From an uncultured Paraglaciecola sp. (lineage in GTDB: Bacteria > Pseudomonadota > Gammaproteobacteria > Enterobacterales > Alteromonadaceae): DNA of 64,000 nt. Positions 44,963-54,329 of the stretch are shown here, in pieces. Every line of letters begins with the position of its first letter. The stretch's first letter is position 1. Position numbers and translations under genes: made by a program. The stretch covers positions 104,275-168,274 of the forward strand of contig CANMKA010000006.1 in the NCBI GenBank assembly GCA_947498355.1. Reading direction: 5' to 3'. The notes under the pieces are model-generated. The model did no database searches. It was not told the DNA's origin and saw nothing but the letters and a program-made list of their open reading frames with translations.

Positions 44963-46066
44963 CTAGTCAATCAATTGATATTCTTCTCGCAAAATATCAA
45001 TAATCTCTTGCTTAGGATTACCGCCAATTTCAATCTTTTGACCGGTAATTTTTTCTGCGATGTCAGTATAAGTTTTTGAAACAGCCATTAGTACATCAAC
45101 AGGAAGGGCGTTGTTTTTAGCTAACGCTAAGCGCTCTGGCATACGATTTTTATTTAATAAAATATCCGGATCGGGGAAATGATTTAACAATAATTGCCTG
45201 AAACCCTCTTTTGAGTTTTCGACCACTTTGCCTTGTCGATATTGCGCTTCATCCCAAATGCGCGACGAATCTGGGGTCCCCACTTCATCCATATAAATGA
45301 GCTTATCATTGCCCTCTAGGTCTTTCACGTAACCAAATTCAAACTTGGTATCAACGAATATTTGACCTATTTCTGCTAAAGCTTGGCTGATTACGTCAAA
45401 ACCTTCGGTTAGCAAACGTTCGTAATGGCTCACGTCGTCTTCAGATTTGAAATTAAATGCTTGGTAGTTGTCTGTAATGTTTTTACGGGTAATGTTGACA
45501 TCATCAGCTTCGGGGACGTTTGGGATCCCTTTTAGTACACCTTTAGTCGAAGGTGTCATAAGCAAGGAGGACAGTTTACTGTCTTGAGTCAAACCTTCCT
45601 CTAATTGTATGCCGCAAAAATCACGCTCCCCCTTTGCATAAGCACGCCACATTGAGCCAGTAATATATTGTCGGCAAATTGCCTCAATCATAACGGGTTT
45701 AGCTTTTTGCACAATCCACACAAATGGGTGAGGAATATCCAAAATATGACTATCAGCTAAGCCTTGTTGTTTAAACAAGCCAAACCAATGATTAGAAATT
45801 GCATTGAGTGCCGCCCCTTTCCCGGGTACGCCTTGCATATCTTGTTCGCCATGCCATATGCAGTCAAAGGCCGAAATACGATCGCTTATGACCATAATTG
45901 CAAGAGGCGTATCGACTGGAACCGGGTAACCTTTCTCGGCAATCAATCTGCGGCTATCTTGGTCGCTAAGCCAATATACTGAGCGAACCTTACCACTATG
46001 CACAGGTAAATGTGTTCTGATGGGTAAGTCATCGTTTACCGATAAAATAGAATCACCTAAGGCCAT
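44963..46066 (-). CDS. purC: Phosphoribosylaminoimidazole-succinocarboxamide synthase
   Basis: 367 residues from ATG 46066 ([16 protein letters not shown]), preceded by GGAG; a longer frame to 46129 is less likely. SAICAR synthetase joins CAIR and aspartate with ATP in purine synthesis. [12 protein letters not shown] begins the ATP-grasp region, [15 protein letters not shown] and [12 protein letters not shown] are conserved, and the C-terminus extends well beyond the 237 residues of E. coli PurC, as in Alteromonas and Shewanella. The last ~140 codons are duplicated at 21374-21799. It follows bamC in the conserved dapA-bamC-purC order. Confidence 0.96.
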   Translation of the reverse strand: MALGDSILSVNDDLPIRTHLPVHSGKVRSVYWLSDQDSRRLIAEKGYPVPVDTPLAIMVISDRISAFDCIWHGEQDMQGVPGKGAALNAISNHWFGLFKQQGLADSHILDIPHPFVWIVQKAKPVMIEAICRQYITGSMWRAYAKGERDFCGIQLEEGLTQDSKLSSLLMTPSTKGVLKGIPNVPEADDVNITRKNITDNYQAFNFKSEDDVSHYERLLTEGFDVISQALAEIGQIFVDTKFEFGYVKDLEGNDKLIYMDEVGTPDSSRIWDEAQYRQGKVVENSKEGFRQLLLNHFPDPDILLNKNRMPERLALAKNNALPVDVLMAVSKTYTDIAEKITGQKIEIGGNPKQEIIDILREEYQLID

Positions 46067-46110
46067 AGTGGACAAGCTCCTTGAGAATATTTTGATGATT
46101 GGATCAGGCC

Positions 46111-46136
46111 TAGGCCAATGCAAACACATTGGCCTA
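46111..46136. other. Intercistronic hairpin between bamC and purC
   Basis: A perfect 10-bp stem TAGGCCAATG / CATTGGCCTA with a 6-base loop. There is no T tract, so it is more likely an RNA-processing or mRNA-stability element than a terminator. Confidence 0.55.
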
Positions 46137-46155
46137 GATAAAAGAGTGTAAGGTC

Positions 46156-47259
46156 TTATATATCTAAGTCGTCAGACAACATAGTTTTAGATAATACCGG
46201 AAATAAGCTAGAGACTTTTTCAGGTGTAAAAGGCGTGTTATCTTCGTCTAGCATAGTAACCACAGTCTTGTCTTGCAGTTCACTAAGCTGAAACCGGTAA
46301 TCTTCATTTTTAAGATCTAAGGCGAGGTCATTTTTGCCCCAAAGACTGTCCCACCAGCCCTCGTCCACTCCATTAAAGGTAGCAAACAATAAGCCCGTAG
46401 ACTTGTCATAGTCTTTTACGTCAAAACCAAGTTTACGTAATACTAATAAAAATCTAGGCCAAGCAATGTCGTATTCTGCATCAAGCACATAGGCCGAATC
46501 ACCGTCGCGGTTTTCGCCAATTTGCATATCGATACCTTGACGGATCTGTCTAATACGTTTGGCGCTTTCGACTCTCACTTGGAATTCGTAATGTTTAATC
46601 ACGCGATTCAATATATCGACTGAATTTCGGCGTTCATCTTTTGACTGTCTTAGTTCAACAGATTCAAGGTTCGCTTTTTCTTTGTAGTCAACTAAATCAA
46701 CTGCTAATGATGCACTGCGGCCATGGGATTTAACATTCAGGCTAAATTTAAATTTTTGCCCCACTTTACGCTCTGGTTTTGACCAATGATACCATTTGGC
46801 TTGTTTAGCTTCGTCGATAACAAACCAGTCAGATATAAGCACACCTTGTTGCTTATCAAAGTCATCAACACCAATCCCCTGCTCTTCTAAAAAGCTAACC
46901 AGAGCATTCCAGATAGTCACATCTAATGGCTGAGAATCGTCAATTTGATCAAACCAAACTAGAGCAGTTTTCGAACCTTCTTCTACGTGAGAGCCCGACA
47001 CCAGAGGCAAAACCAAAGACGGAGCCTGAATGTCGACTTTATCGCCCACCAAATCAGTTGGCGCATTTTCACCAATTTCTGGAAGCTTAAAAGCATCACT
47101 AAAATCGGGGCTATCTACATCTTCGGGTAACTTAATTTGCTTCCCAGGCTTATTGCCTAAGTATTCAAAATTACCGCCAGCGATATGTCGCTTGTCTACT
47201 GAACTACATGCAGCCAGCACTGCAACAACTAAACAGCTGGCTATTTTGACTCTATTCAT
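46156..47259 (-). CDS. bamC: Outer-membrane assembly lipoprotein BamC
   Basis: 367 residues. The signal [18 protein letters not shown] ends in a lipobox (LAAC, Cys18). The unstructured N-terminal stretch (residues ~20-90, including [15 protein letters not shown]), which in E. coli binds BamD, precedes two helix-grip domains (about 100-230 and 245-365; the second begins [24 protein letters not shown]). It belongs to the BAM complex that inserts outer-membrane proteins. It follows dapA after 15 bases, the conserved order. Confidence 0.93.
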   Translation of the reverse strand: MNRVKIASCLVVAVLAACSSVDKRHIAGGNFEYLGNKPGKQIKLPEDVDSPDFSDAFKLPEIGENAPTDLVGDKVDIQAPSLVLPLVSGSHVEEGSKTALVWFDQIDDSQPLDVTIWNALVSFLEEQGIGVDDFDKQQGVLISDWFVIDEAKQAKWYHWSKPERKVGQKFKFSLNVKSHGRSASLAVDLVDYKEKANLESVELRQSKDERRNSVDILNRVIKHYEFQVRVESAKRIRQIRQGIDMQIGENRDGDSAYVLDAEYDIAWPRFLLVLRKLGFDVKDYDKSTGLLFATFNGVDEGWWDSLWGKNDLALDLKNEDYRFQLSELQDKTVVTMLDEDNTPFTPEKVSSLFPVLSKTMLSDDLDI

Positions 47260-47274
47260 AATTATGGGGGTCCC

Positions 47275-48156
47275 TTAGACTATGACCTTGGCTTTGCGCA
47301 TAGCATCTTCGATAGCATTTTGGCTCTCAAGTTCCGACTCCACCAAAGGTAATCGCAAAAAAGCCGAATGCGTAAGGCCCATTTTGCATAAGGCCCACTT
47401 TGGCAATACAGGATTAGGCTCAATAAACAACTGAGTATGCAGTTCAGCAATATCTGCATTTATCTCGGCCGCCAATGAATAATTTTGTTCTTTTGCTGCA
47501 TTACACATGTCGGCAACTTGCTTGGGGGCAATATTCGCTGTGACCGAAATAACACCATGACCGCCCTCTTGCAAAAATTCACAACTACTGCTGTCATCAC
47601 CACTTAATAAAACGAAATCGTCAGGTAATAGGGGCTGCATCGCTTTTAAACGAGAAATATCACCAGTCGCATCTTTTATTCCAACAATTTTAGGATGCTT
47701 AGCCAGCTCTGCAACGGTTTGGGGTAACATATCCGCTACGGTTCTACTGGGTACATTGTATAAAATAACAGGTAAATCAGTGGCATCTGCTATGGCATTA
47801 AAATGTGCAATCATGCCTTTTTGCTGAGGTTTATTATAATATGGCACAACACTCAGAAAGCCTTGTACGCCGCTATCGGCTAACTGCTGACTTAAAAAGA
47901 TGGCTTCGGCGGTCGAGTTCGCACCCGCACCGGCTACTACGGGAATTCTACCCTTAGCATACTCAACAGTGCGTCTAACAACTTCAATGTTCTCATCAAA
48001 TGACAAAGTCGCAGATTCACCGGTCGTGCCAACAGACACAATACCATGGGAACCATTCTTAATATGGAACTCGACTAATTCCTGTAGTGCAGGGTAATCA
48101 ATTTGACCGTCGTCGAACATTGGCGTGATAAGCGCCACAAAGCTACCAGTAAACAT
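47275..48156 (-). CDS. dapA: 4-hydroxy-tetrahydrodipicolinate synthase
   Basis: 293 residues, the normal length. The Schiff-base lysine is in VGIKDATGD (about residue 161), and the catalytic Tyr is in ILYNVPSRT (about 133). SVGTTGESATL near residue 43 binds pyruvate. It condenses pyruvate with aspartate semialdehyde in lysine and diaminopimelate synthesis. It heads the dapA-bamC-purC unit and is divergent from gcvR. Confidence 0.97.
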   Translation of the reverse strand: MFTGSFVALITPMFDDGQIDYPALQELVEFHIKNGSHGIVSVGTTGESATLSFDENIEVVRRTVEYAKGRIPVVAGAGANSTAEAIFLSQQLADSGVQGFLSVVPYYNKPQQKGMIAHFNAIADATDLPVILYNVPSRTVADMLPQTVAELAKHPKIVGIKDATGDISRLKAMQPLLPDDFVLLSGDDSSSCEFLQEGGHGVISVTANIAPKQVADMCNAAKEQNYSLAAEINADIAELHTQLFIEPNPVLPKWALCKMGLTHSAFLRLPLVESELESQNAIEDAMRKAKVIV

Positions 48157-48215
48157 GAGATCTCCATTAAAATTTCGGGCCTAATGGTAATGATCAAGCC
48201 CTGTAAAAACAAGCT

Positions 48216-48243
48216 TTGAATAGCACAATAAGCGTATTAGAAT
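48216..48243 (+). promoter_or_regulatory. Candidate promoter of gcvR-bcp
   Basis: TTGAAT (48216-48221), 16 bases and TAGAAT (48238-48243) lie 67 bases before the gcvR start, in the dapA/gcvR divergent gap. Confidence 0.45.
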
Positions 48244-48309
48244 GAAATCTTTATGCGCCTAACGTTTATTGGGTGTGCTTTCACTATGTAAGACACTAAA
48301 CGGGTATCT

Positions 48310-48846
48310 ATGAAACAACAATTAATCATTACCATATTGGGTGCAGATCAATTTGGTGTGCTAAGTAATTTGGCCGAAATCGTATCAAGTGTGGGCTGCA
48401 ATATACTCGACAGCAGGCAAGCAACCTACGGCAAAGATTTTTCTCTCACTATGATCATTGAAGGAAGTCAAAGCGCAATCACCAAAGCTGAATGCTTAGT
48501 GCCACAGACTTGCCAAAAGCACAATTTGTTATCTTTGGTTAAACGGACGTCTGCCCACAACAAACAAAACTTAGAAAACATAGCCGATGTCATTATCCGA
48601 GGTGATAGCACGCCAGGCTTAATCGACAACGTAACCAAGTTTTTCGCTATATACCGGATTTCGGTGAGCGCATTTAGGCTTAAATTCGTAGAGCCAACTG
48701 AAGCTAATCCAAGCTCTGCTAGGCAAATGAAATGTAAAATGGTTATTTCAATTCCCCATGAGTTAGAGGTAACAGAAATAGAACGAGCGTTTCATACCTT
48801 GCTACAACCATTAAATTTGCGCGGCGAATTTAGGCAAAATCACTAA
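48310..48846 (+). CDS. gcvR: Glycine cleavage system transcriptional repressor GcvR
   Basis: 178 residues with two ACT domains: the first MKQQLIITILGADQFGVLSNLAEIV, the second beginning ADVIIRGDSTPGLIDNVTKFF. In E. coli, GcvR binds glycine and the activator GcvA and so represses the glycine cleavage operon. Its place between dapA (divergent) and bcp is the common gammaproteobacterial arrangement. It lies 21 bases before bcp. Confidence 0.88.
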   Translation: MKQQLIITILGADQFGVLSNLAEIVSSVGCNILDSRQATYGKDFSLTMIIEGSQSAITKAECLVPQTCQKHNLLSLVKRTSAHNKQNLENIADVIIRGDSTPGLIDNVTKFFAIYRISVSAFRLKFVEPTEANPSSARQMKCKMVISIPHELEVTEIERAFHTLLQPLNLRGEFRQNH

Positions 48847-48867
48847 AACTAGAATAAGGAAACTACT

Positions 48868-49332
48868 ATGCAAATGCTAAGCGTTGGAGATTCAGCTCCG
48901 ACTCTAACTTGTCCCGATCAAAACGACCAACCCGTTAATATCCAAGATTTTCAAGGTAAAAAAGTCTTGGTGTATTTCTATCCGAAAGCCATGACTCCGG
49001 GTTGTACGGTACAGGCGCAAGGTTTAAGAGACATTCAACAAGAACTCAATGCATTAAATACAGTCGTACTAGGCGTAAGCCCTGATGCCGTTAAACGATT
49101 ACCTAAGTTTATTGAAAAAGAAAGCCTTAACTTCACGTTACTCTCTGACGAGGATCATACCCTTGCAGATGCTTATGGTGTTTGGGGACCTAAGAAGTTT
49201 ATGGGTAAAGAGTACGATGGCATTCACCGCACATCTTTTCTAATTGATGAACAAGGCAAGGTTGAACATGTATTTAACAAGTTTAAAACTAAAGACCACC
49301 ATCAAGTGGTACTAGATTATTTAAAAGGTTAA
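48868..49332 (+). CDS. bcp: Thiol peroxidase (Bcp/PrxQ family)
   Basis: 154 residues. The peroxidatic Cys is in AMTPGCTVQAQG (about residue 46). Where E. coli Bcp has a resolving Cys (CTVQACG), this protein has Gln, so it works as a one-Cys peroxidase or uses another thiol. The AhpC/TSA fold is otherwise complete (VLVYFYPK, VLGVSPD, FTLLSDEDHTLADAYGVWG). It reduces hydrogen peroxide and organic hydroperoxides in the cytoplasm. It is cotranscribed with gcvR. Confidence 0.93.
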   Translation: MQMLSVGDSAPTLTCPDQNDQPVNIQDFQGKKVLVYFYPKAMTPGCTVQAQGLRDIQQELNALNTVVLGVSPDAVKRLPKFIEKESLNFTLLSDEDHTLADAYGVWGPKKFMGKEYDGIHRTSFLIDEQGKVEHVFNKFKTKDHHQVVLDYLKG

Positions 49333-49452
49333 ATTTAACCGTATCCACTACATAACCTGAGTTTTGGAAAAGTAATTAACTAACACACTTAGCGTTAAAC
49401 TCCTTTTTTCAGTTAGGTTATCGTAGCCGATTTATAGTCCAGATTTTCGGTT

Positions 49453-49496
49453 AACTAGGCTCAAAAACCAAACCTCTTTGTTGTTTGAGCCTAGTT
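49453..49496. terminator. Bidirectional terminator between bcp and the AI-2E permease gene
   Basis: A 13-bp stem AACTAGGCTCAAA / TTTGAGCCTAGTT with an 18-base loop and T-rich ends, between two convergent genes. Confidence 0.8.
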
Positions 49497-49536
49497 TTAT
49501 AATCGTCTATTTAGATAGTTTGCGTTTACAGCAAGC

Positions 49537-50595
49537 CTATACAATCTCTTTTGGGGTCGACCAAGCGTTTGCCACAGCCTTCACTAAGGTCGCGAGTGGA
49601 ATAGCAAAGAACACCCCCCAAAATCCCCATAGCCCACCAAAAAAGAGTACGGCAATAATGATATAAATGGGATGCAAGCTGACGGCCTCTGAAAACAAAA
49701 CAGGCACCAAAGCATTGCCATCCAACGCCTGAATAATTCCGTAGGCTATCATTAAATACCAAAATTCCGGCGTTACCCCCCATTGAAATAGACCAACGAT
49801 TGCCACGGGCAGGGTGACGACAGCCGCTCCTATGTAGGGAATAAGTACCGAAAAGCCTACTAACACGCCAAGCAGCAAAGCGTATCTTAAGTCCATGAAC
49901 GCAAAGGTCACAGCCGACACAGTCCCAACAATGATGATCTCAATCACCTTACCGCGAATGTAATTGGCAATTTGCGAGTTCATCTCTGAGCCTACCTGCT
50001 GGATCAGTCGTCTTTCTTTTGGCAAAAGTTCCGACAAGTTATTAACCAATAAAGCCTTGTCCTTAAGCATGAAAAAGACCATTAAAGGCACCAAAATCGC
50101 GTATATCAAGAGAACTCCTATATTGCCCAGTGAACTAAAAGACGCAGATAGAATTTGCTCCCCCAAATTCACCACCCGCTCATTTACCCCAGACAGCATA
50201 TTCTCAATGTTATTAGCGTCGATAAAATCGGGGTAACTTTCTGGCAAACTCAATAACCAGGCTTGGCCTTTATCCCAAATTTCAGGCGCTTCTTTTACTA
50301 AATTCACACTTTGCTGGACGAAAACCGGTACGATCCCCACAAATGCCAACACGCATAAGCTTAAAAAACTAAACAACACTAGTATGCTGGTGTAAGTACG
50401 TGACATACCCAGTCGGCACATTTGGGTCACAGGCCAATCTAGTAGGTAAGCGATAACCGCTGCCACTAACACAGGCATCAAGATTTCACCCCATACCACT
50501 AAGAGTAACGAGCTAATCAGTAACAGCATCAACAACATCACAGAATCAGGGTCAGAAAATTTTCTCTTATACCAACGTCCAAAAACGTTTAACAT
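49537..50595 (-). CDS. AI-2E-family permease (PerM-like)
   Basis: 352 residues with about seven or eight hydrophobic segments. Family features are the N-terminal DSVMLLMLLLISSLLLVVWGEILMPVLVA with AYLLDWPV, the middle soluble region, and the C-terminal GGLWGFWGVFFAIPLATLVKAV. The family includes the autoinducer-2 exporter TqsA and other proteins of unrelated function (PerM, UPF0118). Its transported substrate is unknown. It is a single-gene unit. Confidence 0.88.
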   Translation of the reverse strand: MLNVFGRWYKRKFSDPDSVMLLMLLLISSLLLVVWGEILMPVLVAAVIAYLLDWPVTQMCRLGMSRTYTSILVLFSFLSLCVLAFVGIVPVFVQQSVNLVKEAPEIWDKGQAWLLSLPESYPDFIDANNIENMLSGVNERVVNLGEQILSASFSSLGNIGVLLIYAILVPLMVFFMLKDKALLVNNLSELLPKERRLIQQVGSEMNSQIANYIRGKVIEIIIVGTVSAVTFAFMDLRYALLLGVLVGFSVLIPYIGAAVVTLPVAIVGLFQWGVTPEFWYLMIAYGIIQALDGNALVPVLFSEAVSLHPIYIIIAVLFFGGLWGFWGVFFAIPLATLVKAVANAWSTPKEIV

Positions 50596-50704
50596 CTAAT
50601 ATCCTTGCATCACGGTAAGGGTTTAGGATAGCGTAATCGCCATTCCCAGTTTTATGCTGGCGATTGTATATTATCAAGTCACATTACAGCCAGAGGTTTA
50701 GGGT

Positions 50705-51268
50705 TTGATTCAAGATTGGAACTGTCAATACAACGACGTAAAAGGAATACTACAACGCAAAAGAGTGATCAACTTTGGTGATGTATCCCTTAATTTCGAG
50801 ACCGTTGCCAGCAAGCTCAAAGAACTTGAAGGTACTTTTGTTGATGGTTTTGACAACAATATTAAATTTCTTCTCAATCCAAAAAATTGGAATCCTCGTA
50901 ACCTTACCAAGAATAAACCAGAGATATCTCTGAGAAATCGAATGGACGAATACGCCTTTGAGGTGCATTGCTTTCCCATAATTAAAGGTGAACCCCAAGC
51001 GGTTGTTCCTCCCCATTCCCCCTACTCTCCTTTCGTAGGATACAATCCTGCGGGTTTTGGCCCTTTGCTAAAAATTAACGGTTTAGGGGCATTGATGAAC
51101 ATGGCAGCCAATAAAGGAGACGAAGCCGACTTTGAATTAATTAAATACGCCCACATGATGACTGAACAGTTAATTGATTTGTTTAGCCATAAATTACATG
51201 TTAGTGAAAAAAGCGGGCAATCTATAAAAACTCGATACGAAACCTTAGTCAACGCGCTCAATGAATGA
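50705..51268 (+). CDS. Conserved hypothetical protein
   Basis: 187 residues with a TTG start at 50705 supported by an upstream GAGG about 10 bases away; no in-frame ATG exists before codon 79, so the true start is uncertain. There is no signal peptide or membrane segment. The sequence is mixed alpha/beta with a conserved-looking middle (PHSPYSPFVGYNPAGFGPLLKINGLGALMNMAANKGDEADFELIKYAHM). I do not recognise the family. It is followed 85 bases later by the bepA-like gene. Confidence 0.6.
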   Translation: MIQDWNCQYNDVKGILQRKRVINFGDVSLNFETVASKLKELEGTFVDGFDNNIKFLLNPKNWNPRNLTKNKPEISLRNRMDEYAFEVHCFPIIKGEPQAVVPPHSPYSPFVGYNPAGFGPLLKINGLGALMNMAANKGDEADFELIKYAHMMTEQLIDLFSHKLHVSEKSGQSIKTRYETLVNALNE

Positions 51269-51352
51269 CCAAACAGACGTAAGGATTGAAACTTATTTGG
51301 CACTTTGAGGATCATATGATTAAACAGGCAACACAAACAAGCGCAGTTATCT

Positions 51353-52807
51353 ATGAATAAATTGGTTTTAGGGCTAGTAAGTGGGATCGTGGTATTTGGC
51401 CTTTCAGCCCAATTAAAGGGACAAACTAGCCAATCAAAAAATCAGTTGCCCGAAATAGGCATAGTCGCATCCAGTGCCATCTCTTTAGACAAAGAGATGC
51501 TCATAGGCGACATCCTTATGCGCCAATTGCGTGGGCAAGCACCCATTATCAACGATCCTTTACTCGACGAATACATACAAGACTTAGGCAATCGATTAGT
51601 TGCCCAAGCCGATGACGTTAAATTTCCCTACACATTTTTCCTCATAAACAATCAAGCTATCAATGCCTTTGCTTTTTTTGGCGGACACATAGGTACGCAT
51701 ACTGGGCTAATCATTCAAGCCCGCAACGAATCTGAGTTGGCATCGGTACTAGCCCACGAAGTAAGCCATGTTTCTCAACGTCACATCGCACGACGTATTG
51801 AAGCCCAGCAAAAATCATCCCCCTTACAAATAGCTTCTCTACTTGGCGGAATATTACTTGCTGCCGTTAATCCAGAAGCGGGTATCGCTGCGATAACCGC
51901 AGGTAATGCGGCGTCGGCACAAAGAACAATTAATTATACTCGTCAAAACGAAAAAGAAGCCGACCGAGTAGGCATTCGGATTTTAGCCCAAGCTGGGTTT
52001 GACCCAAATGGCGCAAGTTCATTTTTTGAGATACTGACGGCAAAAAACCGTTCAAATTCTCGTCCTTTTGCATTTTTACAAACTCACCCTTTACCAGAAT
52101 CCCGGGTAGCTGATGCCCGTACACGAGCCGCGACATATCGCCCAGTTAACTTAGCCCCGAGTTTGACCTTTCATTTAGCTCGTTCTCGAATTATCGCCCG
52201 TTACTATGCAACACCAAGTCGAAATGTTGAATATTTCTCAGGTCTACTTACAGAGCAGCGTTACGTAATCAAAGAAGCGGCTCAATATGGGTTAGCCTTG
52301 GCTTATTTTGCTAATAAACAATATGTAGAGTCTCAAAAACTCATTGACGAGTTACTCGAAGGTTCACCAGATAATTTATTTTATATCGACACCTATACCG
52401 ACTTAGCCGTGCAATCTAAACAATTTGAGTCGGCTATAAAAATCTTATCTAACCGAGCAAAGTTAGCGCCTAACAATCAAGTGGTGACACTAAATTTAGC
52501 CAATGTGTATATTCAATCTGAACAATATGACCAAGCCATTCGCCTACTCAAGGACTTTCTGTTACTTAATCCAAAGCATTTATTAGCCCATGAGTTACTT
52601 AGCGAAGCCTACCAAAAGAATCAACAAAATCTTGAAATGCACCAGACAAAAGCTGAAATATATTATCTGCTAGCTGCCCATTCGAGAGCCATAGACTCTC
52701 TTCAAACCGCTTACACTTTTAGCCAAGATAGAAAAGTAGAGCGACAGAGGATCCGAGGGCGTATTGATCAATTAAGAACCGAACAAGAGAGGCTTAAAGC
52801 CTTATAA
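51353..52807 (+). CDS. bepA: Periplasmic M48 metalloprotease with TPR domain (BepA-like)
   Basis: 484 residues. The signal peptide ends near residue 23. The zinc protease motif HExxH is in ASVLAHEVSHVSQRH, and the third ligand Glu is in NEKEADRVGIRIL. The C-terminal half (from ~290) contains TPR repeats (ALAYFANKQYVESQKLIDELL, LNLANVYIQSEQYDQAIRLLKDF). E. coli BepA helps LptD mature and degrades stalled outer-membrane proteins in the periplasm. It may be cotranscribed with the preceding hypothetical gene. Confidence 0.9.
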   Translation: MNKLVLGLVSGIVVFGLSAQLKGQTSQSKNQLPEIGIVASSAISLDKEMLIGDILMRQLRGQAPIINDPLLDEYIQDLGNRLVAQADDVKFPYTFFLINNQAINAFAFFGGHIGTHTGLIIQARNESELASVLAHEVSHVSQRHIARRIEAQQKSSPLQIASLLGGILLAAVNPEAGIAAITAGNAASAQRTINYTRQNEKEADRVGIRILAQAGFDPNGASSFFEILTAKNRSNSRPFAFLQTHPLPESRVADARTRAATYRPVNLAPSLTFHLARSRIIARYYATPSRNVEYFSGLLTEQRYVIKEAAQYGLALAYFANKQYVESQKLIDELLEGSPDNLFYIDTYTDLAVQSKQFESAIKILSNRAKLAPNNQVVTLNLANVYIQSEQYDQAIRLLKDFLLLNPKHLLAHELLSEAYQKNQQNLEMHQTKAEIYYLLAAHSRAIDSLQTAYTFSQDRKVERQRIRGRIDQLRTEQERLKAL

Positions 52808-52844
52808 ACTCACCTATCCGTTTCACAATTCAAGTTAATGACAC

Positions 52845-53315
52845 TTACAAGCTGTTAATGGTATCAAGTAACGTATCAGCTGTGATTTCCCCCTGAATTT
52901 GGGTGGCTAAGCGACCATCTGGGGCGATAATATAAGTAGTAGGTAAACCCACTGGTTTTTGCTGCCAAGGGGTAGATCTTAATTCTGAAATAACTGGAAA
53001 CTGCATATTGTGTTTAGCAATAAGCTCACTAAGTGCTTGATCTTGCAGCGGGTCAAAACTCACGGCAAAAAGCATAATGTTAGGATGTTTGGCTTGATAA
53101 AACTGATTTAACTCTGGTATCTCTCGTAAACAAGGTGCGCACCACTGAGCAAAGTAGTTAACCACTACCCAGTTGCCCTCAAGGTTTTTCCATGAAAGTT
53201 CTTGGCCTCCCAAGATTTTAAAATCAGTAGCCTCATTATAAGACAAAGATTTAACCCACACTCCAGTCAGCAGAGCAGTGAGTGCGACACAAATTATCAA
53301 TAACTTTTTTAACAT
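52845..53315 (-). CDS. TlpA-like thioredoxin-fold protein
   Basis: 156 residues from ATG 53315; the codon before it is a TTG. One N-terminal signal or membrane anchor (LLIICVALTALLTGVWV) precedes a thioredoxin domain with active site W-C-A-P-C (VVNYFAQWCAPCLREIPEL). PVGLPTTYIIAPDGRL contains the cis-proline. It probably reduces or exchanges disulfides in the periplasm. It is convergent with bepA and divergent from arsC. Confidence 0.88.
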   Translation of the reverse strand: MLKKLLIICVALTALLTGVWVKSLSYNEATDFKILGGQELSWKNLEGNWVVVNYFAQWCAPCLREIPELNQFYQAKHPNIMLFAVSFDPLQDQALSELIAKHNMQFPVISELRSTPWQQKPVGLPTTYIIAPDGRLATQIQGEITADTLLDTINSL

Positions 53316-53380
53316 CAATCATGTCCTATTGCGCTGCTTTCAGCGTAGAATAACCAGACTCAGCAAAGGTCACTATTACT

Positions 53381-53734
53381 ATGTCAGAAATCACAATTTA
53401 TCATAACCCTAGATGTTCAAAAAGTCGTCAAACCTTAACCCTACTCATGGAACAAGGCGTATCACCAGAGATAGTCGAGTACTTAAAAACACCGTTAGAT
53501 TCCGAGCAAATTGCTAACTTAGTTGAGAAACTAGGTTTTACCTCTGCTCGAGAATTATTACGTAAAGGCGAGCAGGCATACAAAGATAATAATTTAGCCT
53601 CGACTGATTTAACTGAAAGCCAAATAATTGAGGCCATGGTGACTCACCCCAAACTTATTGAGCGCCCAATAGTCACCAAAGGTGAGCAAGCCAAAATCGG
53701 CCGACCTCCCGAAGCAGTACTAGATTTATTATGA
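53381..53734 (+). CDS. arsC: Glutaredoxin-dependent arsenate reductase
   Basis: 117 residues, ArsC/Spx fold. The catalytic Cys is in IYHNPRCSKSRQTL (residue 12). The anion-binding Arg is in RPIVTKG, and VEYLKTPL and ELLRKGEQAYK are conserved. It reduces arsenate with glutaredoxin. No arsenic-pump gene is adjacent, so it may be a housekeeping ArsC-like (YfgD-type) protein. Its stop overlaps wrbA by 4 bases (ATGA). Confidence 0.9.
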   Translation: MSEITIYHNPRCSKSRQTLTLLMEQGVSPEIVEYLKTPLDSEQIANLVEKLGFTSARELLRKGEQAYKDNNLASTDLTESQIIEAMVTHPKLIERPIVTKGEQAKIGRPPEAVLDLL

Positions 53735-54327
53735 GTGCCTACATACTCGTTTTATATTACAGCAAGCACGGGTCTACGAAATCATTGGCAGAGGCGATTG
53801 CCTCTGGTATTGAGCGCAGTGGCATGGAGGCAAAATTGCGCAGTGTTCCTGATGTCAGCACGGGCATTAACGACGAGCAAGCTGCGGTTCCCAAGACTGG
53901 CGACCCTTATGTCAGCCATAACGATATTCAAAACTGCGCCGGCTTGGCCATGGGCAGTCCAACCCGATTTGGCAATATGGCTGCCCCTTTGAAGCATTTT
54001 TTAGATTCCACCAGCCCTTTGTGGTTGGCTGGCGCTTTAGAGGACAAACCCGCGTGCGTTTTCACCTCAACGTCCAGTATGCACGGAGGGCAAGAAAGCA
54101 CCTTGTTATCTATGATGCTGCCTTTACTTCATCATGGCATGATCTATTGTGGTCTGCCCTACTCAATCCCAGAGTTACACACTAGCACCTCTGGGGGTTC
54201 GCCTTATGGGGTAACCCATTTAGCGTCAAAAAGCCAAGGAACACAACTTAGTGAAGACGAAAAAACCTTATGTATTGCACAAGGTAAACGCCTTGCCAAA
54301 TTTGCAAAACAGCTATCAAGAGAATAA
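53731..54327 (+). CDS. wrbA: NAD(P)H:quinone oxidoreductase (WrbA)
   Basis: 198 residues, flavodoxin-like. The FMN phosphate loop is LYYSKHGSTKSLAEAIASG (residues ~5-25). Other landmarks are GSPTRFGNMAAPLKHFLDST and FTSTSSMHGGQESTLLSM. It reduces quinones by two electrons and limits semiquinone stress. The start overlaps arsC by 4 bases and the next gene follows after 2 bases, giving the operon arsC-wrbA-DUF2069. Confidence 0.92.
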   Translation: MSAYILVLYYSKHGSTKSLAEAIASGIERSGMEAKLRSVPDVSTGINDEQAAVPKTGDPYVSHNDIQNCAGLAMGSPTRFGNMAAPLKHFLDSTSPLWLAGALEDKPACVFTSTSSMHGGQESTLLSMMLPLLHHGMIYCGLPYSIPELHTSTSGGSPYGVTHLASKSQGTQLSEDEKTLCIAQGKRLAKFAKQLSRE

Positions 54328-54329
54328 AC

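Noticed and set aside
21370..45392. Insertion sequence or phage integration as the source of the long direct repeat
   Set aside because: The repeat is purC coding sequence, and no transposase, integrase or terminal inverted repeats were found. A 426-bp repeat is also too long for a target-site duplication.
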